Below are positions 1-5,133 of a stretch of 8,561 nt of DNA, one piece after another. The first letter of the stretch is position 1. Each line of letters opens with the position of its first letter. Below the pieces are notes generated by a model, which made no database searches, had not been told where the DNA came from, and was given only the letters and a program-made list of their open reading frames with translations. Source of the stretch: Actinomycetota bacterium (GTDB lineage: Bacteria > Actinomycetota > Thermoleophilia > Solirubrobacterales > Solirubrobacteraceae); the NCBI GenBank assembly GCA_005888335.1, contig VAWY01000139.1, forward strand, positions 1 through 8,561, written 5' to 3'. The position numbers and the translations under genes are program-made.

Positions 1-143
1 AACAGCAGCGCGTCGGCGGCGTCGAGCAGCAGCTCGTGCTCGTCGCGGTGCAGGATCGCCGCGCGGTCTGCGAGCAGTTGACGCAGCCGCGTGTGTGAGT
101 GCGCCCGCGCAGCCAGGGGCTCCATCGTCGAGGACGTCGGCAT
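1..143 (-). CDS. Hypothetical protein, N-terminal part (cut by window edge)
   Basis: An open frame runs off the left edge of the window, giving 47 N-terminal residues starting MPTSSTMEPLAARAHSHTRL. The later part (LADRAAILHRDEHELLLDAA) looks like charged amphipathic helix and has natural codon use. The ATG at 143 lies six bases past the stop of the upstream gene (150-152), so the two are probably one transcript; an in-frame ATG at 125 is an alternative start. Neither start has a strong ribosome site, which fits translational coupling. I do not recognise the family, and the C-terminus is outside the window. It lies inside the probable integrated element bounded by the tRNA remnant at 835-875. 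Confidence 0.5.
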   Translation of the reverse strand, partial: MPTSSTMEPLAARAHSHTRLRQLLADRAAILHRDEHELLLDAADALL

Positions 144-149
144 GGGGGC

Positions 150-419
150 TCAGCGCGCGGAGGCGCCGCCGGCGACCCGCAAGCGTCCGCAGGCGTGCTC
201 GCGGGCTTCTGCGCCCGCGACCAGGTGATCGATGTGCGAGGCGGCCTCTCGCCGCTGATGGCGCCAGTCGACGAACGACCATCCGTACAGCCACAACGCT
301 GCCTTCTCGGAATCCGGCAGCGCGCTGGGGTTGATCACGTCGTCCTCGACCGTGGTGAAGGCGGCGCCGCTACGCATATGGGAGGCGATGTCCGCCTGGA
401 GGTGCTTGAGCGTGGACAT
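150..419 (-). CDS. Hypothetical protein, 89 aa
   Basis: The ATG at 419 is preceded by a good ribosome site (GAGGTG, about 8 bases upstream). An upstream in-frame start at 476 would add 19 basic residues of poor quality, so I chose 419. The protein begins MSTLKHLQADIASHMRSG, has an acidic stretch (VEDDVINPS), then a tryptophan-rich segment (ALWLYGWSFVDWRHQRREA) and a helical tail. There is no signal peptide or membrane helix. It looks like a small soluble helical protein; the composition is natural but I do not recognise the family. It is followed after six bases by the partial gene at 1-143. The last 15 or so residues are low-complexity (R/G/A). Confidence 0.65.
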   Translation of the reverse strand: MSTLKHLQADIASHMRSGAAFTTVEDDVINPSALPDSEKAALWLYGWSFVDWRHQRREAASHIDHLVAGAEAREHACGRLRVAGGASAR

Positions 420-834
420 CAGCGCCCACCTCGCTTCTCTGTGTCGCGCCCCGGACCGCTCAGCGGACGAGGGCACTCCACTTTCGGGTCTTTGCAGGGT
501 AGCGCGCGCGGAAGCTCACCTTGCGTGCGGTCCGCGATCCCCGGGCCCTGCTCGGTCGCTGCCACCGGCTCAACGGAAGCGATGCCGACAGCGATGTCGC
601 GCGCAGCGCCTCCCGGCAGCTCACCGCGGCGCGGAGACGCCAGCACGCAAGGCGGACGCCTGGCGGGGCCGGATCCACCTCCATTAGGCGGGACCACGTC
701 CGACGGGCCACAGGGCGCCCACAGCAACCGTGTGCCAAACCGTGTTCCCGACTCGGCAAAACGACCCCGACTCAGCCACACTCGGCTAAACCGACTCGCC
801 CGTCCTAGAGCCAAAACCCCTGCAAATCGACCCA
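420..834. other. Intergenic stretch left of the tRNA remnant, no gene seen
   Basis: About 415 bases with no reading frame I would defend. The longest frames translate into Arg/Ser/Pro/Ala-rich strings with no domain-like pattern, and some run straight through the tRNA remnant and terminator. One minus frame ends in a TGATG overlap with the gene starting at 419, which would be typical of a real neighbour, but its translation is not protein-like. The promoter of the gene pair at 1-419 should be here; I see no convincing -35/-10 pair. The right end (734-798) holds short direct repeats, listed separately. Confidence 0.5.
734..798. repeat. Cluster of short direct repeats next to the tRNA remnant
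   Basis: CCGACTC occurs at 748-754, 767-773 and 791-797. The related strings GCCAAACCG (734-742), GGCAAAACG (755-763) and GGCTAAACC (784-792) are interleaved with it. The repeats end 37 bases before the tRNA-derived segment at 835. Short direct repeats at this distance from a crossover site are where tyrosine integrases bind as arm-type sites, so this is a candidate, by inference only. No integrase gene is in the window. Confidence 0.35.
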
Positions 835-875
835 TCATAATCCGCGTGTCGGGGGTTCGAGTCCCTCCTCCGGCA
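835..875 (+). other. 3' remnant of a CAU-anticodon tRNA; candidate attachment site
   Basis: The 41 bases fit the 3' half of a tRNA exactly: T33 at 835, anticodon CAT 836-838, AA 839-840, the 3' anticodon strand TCCGC 841-845, a five-base variable loop GTGTC 846-850, a T arm with stem 851-855/863-867 around TTCGAGT, the 3' acceptor strand CTCCGGC 868-874, and discriminator A at 875. CCA is not encoded. The bases before 835 (GACCCA) do not pair with TCCGC, and no GCCGGAG acceptor partner or D arm lies in the preceding 100 bases, so this is not a working tRNA gene. Tyrosine-integrase elements commonly duplicate exactly this anticodon-loop-to-3'-end segment. The CAU anticodon would be Met or Ile2. 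The orientation puts the element to the left of 835. Confidence 0.75.
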
Positions 876-878
876 TTA

Positions 879-906
879 GAAAAGACCCGCAAATGCGGGC
901 CTTTTC
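879..906 (+). terminator. Intrinsic terminator behind the tRNA remnant
   Basis: CCCGC (886-890) pairs with GCGGG (895-899) around an AAAT loop. The stem is extended by GAAAAG (879-884) pairing with CTTTTC (901-906) across a single A/C mismatch. The T run at 902-905 makes it a rho-independent terminator on the plus strand, and the A run makes it usable from the other side as well. It sits four bases after the tRNA 3' end, where a tRNA terminator is expected, which supports this being the original chromosomal flank of the tRNA gene. Confidence 0.75.
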
Positions 907-916
907 CGTTGGGGAT

Positions 917-964
917 GGGCATCTGACAGCGGCTGCGTTTCCCAGCGGATTTCCCCAGATGCCC
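917..964. repeat. 9-bp perfect inverted repeat with 30-base spacer
   Basis: GGGCATCTG (917-925) is the exact reverse complement of CAGATGCCC (956-964). The spacer holds two copies of CAGCGG. There is no T run, and it falls in a gap of about 290 bases (907-1196) where I see no gene. It could be a protein-binding palindrome or a hairpin; I cannot choose between them. Confidence 0.35.
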
Positions 965-1060
965 GGCCTTGTGTCGGAGCAGCGACCGGCAACCGATGTC
1001 TCGCCGACGCTTGAGTGGGGCGAGCCCGAGTTGTAGTTCCTGAGAGCGTTGTTGTACGGG

Positions 1061-1109
1061 CCTCCTTGAAGGCTGGGCGTTGCGAGACGTCCGCAAGCCT
1101 TCAAGGAGG
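1061..1109. other. Nested 20-bp hairpin downstream of the ferric-reductase operon
   Basis: CCTCCTTGAAGGCT (1061-1074) pairs perfectly with AGCCTTCAAGGAGG (1096-1109). Inside it GGGCGT (1075-1080) pairs with ACGTCC (1087-1092), with one G-U pair on the plus strand, around the loop TGCGAG. A three-base bulge (1093-1095) separates the two stems. The bottom arms also carry a near-palindrome, CCTTGAAGG. It lies about 90 bases beyond the stop of the minus-strand operon ending at 1197, so it may protect or end that transcript, but it has no U tract on either strand. The G-U pair becomes a C/A mismatch on the minus strand, so the plus-strand RNA folds slightly better. Each strand contains AAGGAGG, but no start codon follows at ribosome-site distance. 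Confidence 0.55.
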
Positions 1110-1196
1110 GCACCGGACCGCGGCCGACCCTTGCTGCACGTCGTTTGGGCCACGAGCAACAATGCGCTGACCCGCCGACTGCCCTGGCGTGGCCGC

Positions 1197-2180
1197 TCAG
1201 GACGTCGCTGTGATCGTCGCGCCCTGCAGTTCGGTGCCGGCGGACGCCAGCCAGCGCGCGGCGATGGCTCGCGGGTGGCCGTTGCCGAGGTGGCAGCGCG
1301 CCGCGAAGCCCAGGCCGTCGGAGTCGATGCGGGTGACCGTCCCGCGGCAGCGGGCGCCGCTGGGCAGGTACTCCATCTGGAAGTCGGTGTCGATGAGGCG
1401 TGCCGGTGTCTCGAGCAGGTCGGCGCGGACCAGGACGGCCTGGTCGCCGGTCCCGCTGCCCGCCAGCGAGATGATCCCGCGCGTTGCGCCAGGCTGCCGG
1501 CTGATCTGAGCGGTCAGCGTGTCGTTGAAGCGCGCGGCGTCCCACGGCCGCGGACGGAACTGCAGCGGACCGAGCACGAGCGGCAGCAGGACGGCGACGC
1601 CCGCCGCGCCGGCGGGCAGCGCGAGCAGGCTCGGCCGGGCGATGCGCCGGCGGCGCGCCAGCCGCCACGCCGTGGCGGTCAGGACGGCGCCGGTCGCGGC
1701 GAGCATGATCGCCAGCAGCCACGGTTGGCTTCGGTCGGTCCCGCTGCCCAGGCCGTGCAGCGTCGCCGTCCCCCAGACCGCGAAGTTGAGGTAGTGAGCG
1801 CGCCGCCACGCGCGATATGACAGACGGCGACGGCGCAGGCGGTTGGTCACCGCGAGCGCGACGAGGAGCTCCGCGGCGACGATCCCCAGCCCGATCCAGG
1901 CCGGCCGGTACCGCGCGACGAACGGCACGACGAGCGAAGTGACCGAGAACGGCAGGTAGGAGTCGATGGCGATCGTCACCACGTGCACCGCGATGAACGC
2001 GCCGGCGAGCAGGCCGGCGTAGCGGTGCAGGTCCTCGACGGCGAGCCGAGGCCACCGCTCGGATCGCGTGCGGCCCGCCATCCTGAGTCCCAGCAGCACG
2101 GCGGCGGTCAGCAGCACGTAGGCGACCGCGCCGCCGGCGCGGGCGGCGTACCAGTCGATCGGGGCCGACGTCAGGCGCAC
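1197..2180 (-). CDS. Ferric-reductase-like haem b membrane protein with C-terminal domain, 327 aa
   Basis: An integral membrane protein with about six hydrophobic segments in residues 15-205. Two histidine pairs, H52/H66 and H129/H142 (spacing x13 and x12), match the haem-ligating pattern of the ferric-reductase-like transmembrane family, so it probably carries two b haems and moves electrons across the membrane. Unlike NOX/FRE-type proteins it has no FAD/NAD-binding domain. Residues 208-327 instead form a separate, probably extracytosolic domain with two cysteines (C279, C296) that could form a disulfide. The GTG at 2180 overlaps the ApbE gene by 10 bases, with a weak AGGG site 7 bases upstream; upstream starts give Arg-rich translation antisense to nothing sensible, so I rejected them. 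Pairing with ApbE suggests a role in flavin-linked extracytosolic electron transfer. The final residues (QGATITATS) faintly resemble FMN-acceptor motifs; see findings. Confidence 0.8.
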   Translation of the reverse strand: MRLTSAPIDWYAARAGGAVAYVLLTAAVLLGLRMAGRTRSERWPRLAVEDLHRYAGLLAGAFIAVHVVTIAIDSYLPFSVTSLVVPFVARYRPAWIGLGIVAAELLVALAVTNRLRRRRLSYRAWRRAHYLNFAVWGTATLHGLGSGTDRSQPWLLAIMLAATGAVLTATAWRLARRRRIARPSLLALPAGAAGVAVLLPLVLGPLQFRPRPWDAARFNDTLTAQISRQPGATRGIISLAGSGTGDQAVLVRADLLETPARLIDTDFQMEYLPSGARCRGTVTRIDSDGLGFAARCHLGNGHPRAIAARWLASAGTELQGATITATS

Positions 2181-3028
2181 GCCGTCGCCCTGTGTATCGC
2201 GCCGGACCATGCGGCGTTGGCGACGACGGTGCCGTCGGCGCGCACGAACCGCCCGGGCAGGCCGCGGCCGTCCAGCCACCGCGGCCCGCCGTCGCCAAGC
2301 AGGAACGCCGCCTTGGCCGCGACGTCCGCCGCCAGGCACGTCGCGCCGCACACGGTCACCTGCTCCCACGGCGAGTTTGCGGGCGCGCCCGTGCGCGGAT
2401 CGATGAGGTGGTGCCGGCGCGCGCCGCCGCGCAGCCAGTGGCGCGACACGACGCCGCTGGTCGCCAGCGCGCCGCGCTCGAGCCGCACGCTCCCGCCCGC
2501 CGGAAGCGCCACCTCGAGCGGCCCGCGGCTAGCCACGTCGCCGCCCGCGGACACGAAGCCCTCGCCGGGCAGGCGGGCGAGGCCGTCGTCGACGGCCTGT
2601 GCCTTGACCACCCCCGCGAGGTCCAGTCGCACCCCGGGCCGGCGGACGACGAGCGGACCGGCGAGGCTCACCGCCGACAGGGCGCTAGGGACGGGAACGC
2701 CGCACGGACGCGGGTCGGGCCGCAGGCGGGCGAAGTCGACGTCGTAGCCGGAATGCTCGAGCGCGTCGAGCAGCGTCGGGTCGACCAGGCCGCCCGTCGC
2801 CCGCGCAGCGGCCAGCGCGGCGCCGACGGCTGCGGCGAACGCCGCGGACACCCGGACGGCGGGCGCGGGCGACCGGTTGACGGCGCACAGCTCGCTGTCG
2901 GGCCGGAAGCGGCTGAAGATCCGGTCGCGCTCGGCGAACAGCCCGGCGATGGCTCGCCCTTGCGCGTCGGACGCGCCGCCGACGACGACGTCGCACCCCA
3001 TCGCGCGAAACCGCGCCGCCTGCGTCAT
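2171..3028 (-). CDS. apbE: FAD:protein FMN transferase (ApbE family), 285 aa
   Basis: Transfers FMN from FAD onto Thr/Ser of target proteins, usually on the outer face of the membrane. Family hallmarks appear in order: the N-terminal FRAMGCDV, the IFSRFRPDSELCAVN helix near residues 37-51, DPTLLDALEHSGYD (about 83-96), LDLAGVVKAQAVD (about 134-146), the glycine motif SAGGDVASRG (about 160), ALATSGVVSRHW, and the HHLIDPRTGAP motif followed by AADVAAKAAFLLG. In the last motif the Mg-binding Thr of the classic AD-x3-T is replaced by Lys, as I recall for other actinobacterial members. No signal peptide or lipobox is visible, so it may act in the cytosol or be exported by an unseen route. The ATG at 3028 overlaps the previous stop (ATGA). 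The acceptor protein is not obvious in the window. Confidence 0.9.
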   Translation of the reverse strand: MTQAARFRAMGCDVVVGGASDAQGRAIAGLFAERDRIFSRFRPDSELCAVNRSPAPAVRVSAAFAAAVGAALAAARATGGLVDPTLLDALEHSGYDVDFARLRPDPRPCGVPVPSALSAVSLAGPLVVRRPGVRLDLAGVVKAQAVDDGLARLPGEGFVSAGGDVASRGPLEVALPAGGSVRLERGALATSGVVSRHWLRGGARRHHLIDPRTGAPANSPWEQVTVCGATCLAADVAAKAAFLLGDGGPRWLDGRGLPGRFVRADGTVVANAAWSGAIHRATACA

Positions 3029-3324
3029 GACGTCGCGGTCTCGACCTGGGGCGGCGCCTGGGGCGGCGCGACGATCCCCGCCCGAAGCAGGTCGTCGTGG
3101 ACCGTGTCGACGAAGGTGCGCGGCACGGTCAAGGGCTGCACCGGGTGCTTGGCGTGGCTCGCATACGACGCGCGAGCGAGCACGAGAGCGACGCCGAAGA
3201 TCGCCACACCGCCCGCCGTGACGACGACCTTGGCGCGCTGCGCACGCCGGCGCGCGGCAGCCAGGCGCGAACCGCCAGCTCCGCGTGCCGGGCTCCTCGT
3301 CGGGGGCTGGGGGACACCCGTCAC
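3025..3324 (-). CDS. Small single-pass membrane protein, 99 aa
   Basis: Starts at GTG 3324 with a basic, Pro/Arg/Ala-rich cytosolic-looking tail (residues 1-32), then one transmembrane helix (VVVTAGGVAIFGVALVLA, about 33-50) and an outer segment of about 50 residues with PVQPLTVPRTFVDTVHDDLL and a Pro/Gln-rich end. The positive-inside pattern suggests the C-terminus is outside. It has no SGAT-type FMN acceptor motif. The stop overlaps the ApbE start (ATGA), making it the first gene of the operon. I do not recognise a family; by position it is likely a partner or anchor in the same electron-transfer module. The start is uncertain because no ribosome site is clear. Confidence 0.7.
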   Translation of the reverse strand: MTGVPQPPTRSPARGAGGSRLAAARRRAQRAKVVVTAGGVAIFGVALVLARASYASHAKHPVQPLTVPRTFVDTVHDDLLRAGIVAPPQAPPQVETATS

Positions 3325-3353
3325 GCGCCGATGCTCGCCGCGGCGCCTTGCGC

Positions 3354-3383
3354 GCCGCTAAATCCCAGTGTGATGGCCGCTAA
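3354..3383 (-). promoter_or_regulatory. Paired 8-bp direct repeat upstream of the three-gene operon
   Basis: GCCGCTAA occurs at 3354-3361 and 3376-3383, exactly 22 bases apart, about two helical turns. It sits 30-59 bases upstream of the first start codon of the minus-strand operon (3324), where its promoter should be. Read on the minus strand it is TTAGCGGC twice. I see no convincing -10 hexamer. Same-face tandem half-sites suit an activator or repressor; this is inferred from spacing and place only. Confidence 0.3.
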
Positions 3384-3565
3384 GTCTTCCCGCGCGGCGC
3401 CCATCGGGTCCGCGGCGGACCGGCGGCCGCGAGGTGCCCGCGCTGGCCCGGGCGGTGCGCGGCCGGACGCTTCCTTACCAACCGCGTCCGCGCCGCCGAG
3501 GACGTCGACGCTCCGCTCCTCACCATCGACACGCGGCGGCGGCTCAAGGCCCGAAGTCGGGGAAG

Positions 3566-3697
3566 TCGCGCGCGGTCGGCCTCGAACTCGTCGACGCCAT
3601 AGGGCTGCGTGACGCGGTACCTCCCCACCGGCTGGAGCCCGGTGAACCGCGAGCGGATCCGCGCGAAGAGGATCTGGTGAATCGTCAGCGCCGCGCC
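3566..3697 (-). pseudogene. Fragment of an apparently exported protein
   Basis: About 44 residues including TIHQILFARIRSRFTGLQP and YRVTQPYGVDEFEAD. The GLQP...YRVT.PYG.D.F.AD pattern is one I associate with large secreted beta-rich actinobacterial proteins, but I cannot name the family. The frame is open from the relaxase remnant's start and continues to 3380, but both flanks turn into Arg-rich non-protein-like sequence, so only this segment survives. It has no start codon of its own and follows directly on the relaxase remnant. Confidence 0.45.
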
Positions 3698-3726
3698 GGC
3701 CGCGGTGGGCCCGACCGCGTCTCGCC

Positions 3727-4207
3727 GACCAGGTCTACGGCGAGCTGCGCGTCGTGGTGCGACGTGTGCGCCCGCCACTGCGCGCGCAGCCGGTGGACCG
3801 GCACGCTGTAGTCCTTGCGCCGCCGCGTCTCGAGCGTCGCGATCTGGCGCGGCGCGCGCCGAGTGTTCGCCGCGGCGCTCGAGCTCCTCGACGATCTCCT
3901 CGCGCCGCGAAAGTGCTCGATCACGCCGCGCGGCACCCCGACAATGTCCGCCGTCCCGTGCTCGACCTCGTGCCAGCGCACGCCACGGGCGCAGCCGCGC
4001 GCTGGACCCGGGATCGCGCGCGTCGAGCAGCAGGCCGATGCCTCCCTCGGTGACCTCGCCGCGCAGCGCCAGCGACGTCGCACCGACGCCGATCCACGTT
4101 CCGGGCGCCTCGCCCTCACCGGCGTAGTAGTCCTCCCGGCCCTGGGCGGCCTGCTCGACGTAGTAGCGACCCGCCGTCGGCCCCGCCGCGAGCTTGCCGA
4201 TCGACAC
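3727..4207 (-). pseudogene. MobF/TrwC-type relaxase, internally deleted and frameshifted
   Basis: MobF relaxases nick plasmid or integrative-element DNA at oriT and lead it into the recipient. The N-terminus (residues 1-69 from GTG 4207) starts VSIGKLAAGPTAGRYYVEQ and continues EDYYAGEGEAPGTWIGVGA, typical of actinobacterial TrwC domains. The ribosome site GAGGGG is 6 bases before the GTG. At about 4000 the sequence jumps, in another frame, to GVRWHEVEHGTADIVGVPRG, which belongs near the end of the relaxase domain. The region between, which holds the histidine triad and the main catalytic core, is gone. A one-base loss near 3912 and a one-base gain near 3848 then shift and restore the frame, giving SRREEIVEELERRGEHSARA and ATLETRRRKDYSVPVHRLRA. 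Similarity fades by about 3727, and the helicase part is absent. It cannot be functional. Confidence 0.75.
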
Positions 4208-4215
4208 CTCTAGCC

Positions 4216-4231
4216 CCTCGCTCGCGCGAGG
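4216..4231. repeat. Small hairpin overlapping the relaxase remnant's ribosome site
   Basis: CCTCGC (4216-4221) and GCGAGG (4226-4231) pair around TCGC. On the minus strand one arm overlaps the GAGGGG ribosome site of the relaxase remnant, so in the ancestral gene it could have limited translation. In such GC-rich sequence a 6-bp hairpin may be chance. Confidence 0.25.
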
Positions 4232-4395
4232 CCCGGATCACGCACTGACGGCATTCGCCTACTAAGTCGCATGAGTCGGCAAAACCCCACCCCCCATTTG
4301 CGACCGGTCCGCTTCACGCCCCGCTCAAGTGGACCCACGACCGGACCACGGGAGGAATCGCGCGAGTTGAGCGCCCGCTCAGGCCTGCCGGTTCC

Positions 4396-4436
4396 TCAGC
4401 AGGGTTTGCTGACGGCGTCGCCGCTCGCTGTACGGT
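4396..4436 (+). promoter_or_regulatory. Antitoxin promoter with operator-like palindrome, leaderless layout
   Basis: TTGCTG (4406-4411) as -35 and TACGGT (4431-4436) as -10 are 19 bases apart, slightly long. The -10 ends 7 bases before the GTG at 4444, so transcription would begin at or next to the start codon; no ribosome site is visible, which fits a leaderless mRNA. TCAGCA (4396-4401) and TGCTGA (4407-4412) form a perfect palindrome across a 5-base centre and overlap the -35, the usual place for autorepression by a ribbon-helix-helix antitoxin. The assignment rests on position and pattern only. Confidence 0.45.
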
Positions 4437-4443
4437 TCGGCGC

Positions 4444-4698
4444 GTGGCTGACCCGCGCCGATTGAGCCTGTCCCTCGACGAAGAGCACGCTGAGATGCTC
4501 GCGCGCCTTGCTGAGCGCGTTCAGGCCGAGCAGGACCGACTCGCCGAGGCGCTGCTTGCTCGCGCCATGGAGGACGCCGACGCTGACGGCCAGGCGATCA
4601 CCGAGCTCCTCGACGGCATCGACGGCGCCTACGAGCGCGCGCAGCTCGGGCTCGAGCAAGCACGCCGCGGCCAGACCACCGCGCTCGACGACCTGTAG
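4444..4698 (+). CDS. Ribbon-helix-helix antitoxin, ParD/CopG-like, 84 aa
   Basis: The N-terminal RRLSLSLDEEHAEMLARLAER (about residues 5-25) has the strand-then-helix pattern of a ribbon-helix-helix DNA-binding fold, continuing AEALLARAMED. The C-terminal half is acidic and helical and ends GQTTALDDL, as expected of the toxin-binding tail. Such proteins neutralise a partner RelE/ParE mRNase or gyrase poison and repress their own operon. The start is GTG 4444, with no ribosome site. A toxin start follows 4 bases after the stop, the usual order, but that toxin is truncated, so this is now an orphan antitoxin. It is the only complete gene on the plus strand in the window and the only intact one in the decayed region. 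Confidence 0.75.
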   Translation: MADPRRLSLSLDEEHAEMLARLAERVQAEQDRLAEALLARAMEDADADGQAITELLDGIDGAYERAQLGLEQARRGQTTALDDL

Positions 4699-4702
4699 GC
4701 GT

Positions 4703-4819
4703 GTGGCGCACGTCGAGCTGAGCGCGGTCGCCGTCGATGACCTCGCGACGCTCATCGAAACGCACAGCCTCCCGGCGAACACCATCGCTCCTGTCCGGCG
4801 CCGCCTCTCTGCACTGGGG
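4703..4819 (+). pseudogene. ParE/RelE-like toxin, truncated after about 39 residues
   Basis: From GTG 4703 the frame gives MAHVELSAVAVDDLATLIET, then HSLPANTIAPVRRRLSALG, which matches the first helices of ParE/RelE-superfamily toxins (strand, then AVDDLATLIETHSLP, then a basic helix). It should continue for another 50-60 residues through the central sheet and active site. Instead the frame enters sequence that is the antisense of a short-chain dehydrogenase, staying open by chance to 5311. The breakpoint is near 4815-4820. Without its catalytic half the toxin should be inactive. Confidence 0.6.
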
Positions 4820-5085
4820 ACGGTGTCGCCGCGGAAGCCGATCAGGTCGACCACTCGGCCCATCACACCGGGCAGCGCGACAGGCGCCGCATTGGAGCGC
4901 GGCGTCACGATCTTCCGCGAGCGCCGCTCGATGCCGTTGACGATGTCCTCGACGACGCGCTCGCTCGGGACCATCCGAAACAGGCCCCCCTCGTTGCCGC
5001 CCCACAGCTGCTTGCCGGCGGGGCCGGCGACGACGTCGTCCATCATCGGCGTGCGGGTCGTGAGGTGCACGCCGTTGTCCGCGTC
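4820..5085 (-). pseudogene. Short-chain dehydrogenase/reductase, C-terminal fragment
   Basis: The minus-strand translation DADNGVHLTTRTPMM followed by WGGNEGGLFRMVPSERVVED, IVNGIERRSRKIVTP and VVDLIGFRGDTV is the C-terminal third of a classical SDR oxidoreductase. In intact members a Pro-Gly segment (like VCPGGV) lies between GVHLT and RTPM; here it is missing, pointing to a small internal deletion. The nucleotide-binding TGxxxGxG region and catalytic YxxxK are absent. The frame continues past 4820 only as antisense of the antitoxin gene. One end is fused tail to tail with the broken toxin; the other fades into unrelated sequence about 50 bases before the EthD-like gene. Confidence 0.65.
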
Positions 5086-5133
5086 CGCCGTCGATTTTGG
5101 CGATCGACCTCCGCGAAACCCAGCCCGGCTGAG

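Noticed and set aside
760..875. A complete tRNA gene
   Set aside because: No GCCGGAG acceptor strand, D arm or 5' anticodon strand is present upstream; only the 3' half fits.
1102..1110. AAGGAGGG as a ribosome site for a plus-strand gene
   Set aside because: No ATG, GTG or TTG follows within 15 bases with a sensible frame; it is explained as part of the hairpin arm.
419..1162. Minus-strand frame of 247 codons ending in a TGATG overlap with the gene at 419
   Set aside because: It runs through the terminator, the tRNA remnant and the nested hairpin and reads GGGTRTPDTR, another tRNA artefact. The overlap alone is not enough.
835..2298. Long minus-strand frame whose C-terminus reads MPEEGLEPPTRGL
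   Set aside because: That ending is the well-known false translation of a tRNA 3' end on the wrong strand; upstream it is an Arg/Pro-rich shadow of the ferric-reductase gene.
2192..3361. 389-codon plus-strand frame
   Set aside because: Antisense shadow of apbE and its neighbour; low-complexity Arg/Ala/Gly translation.
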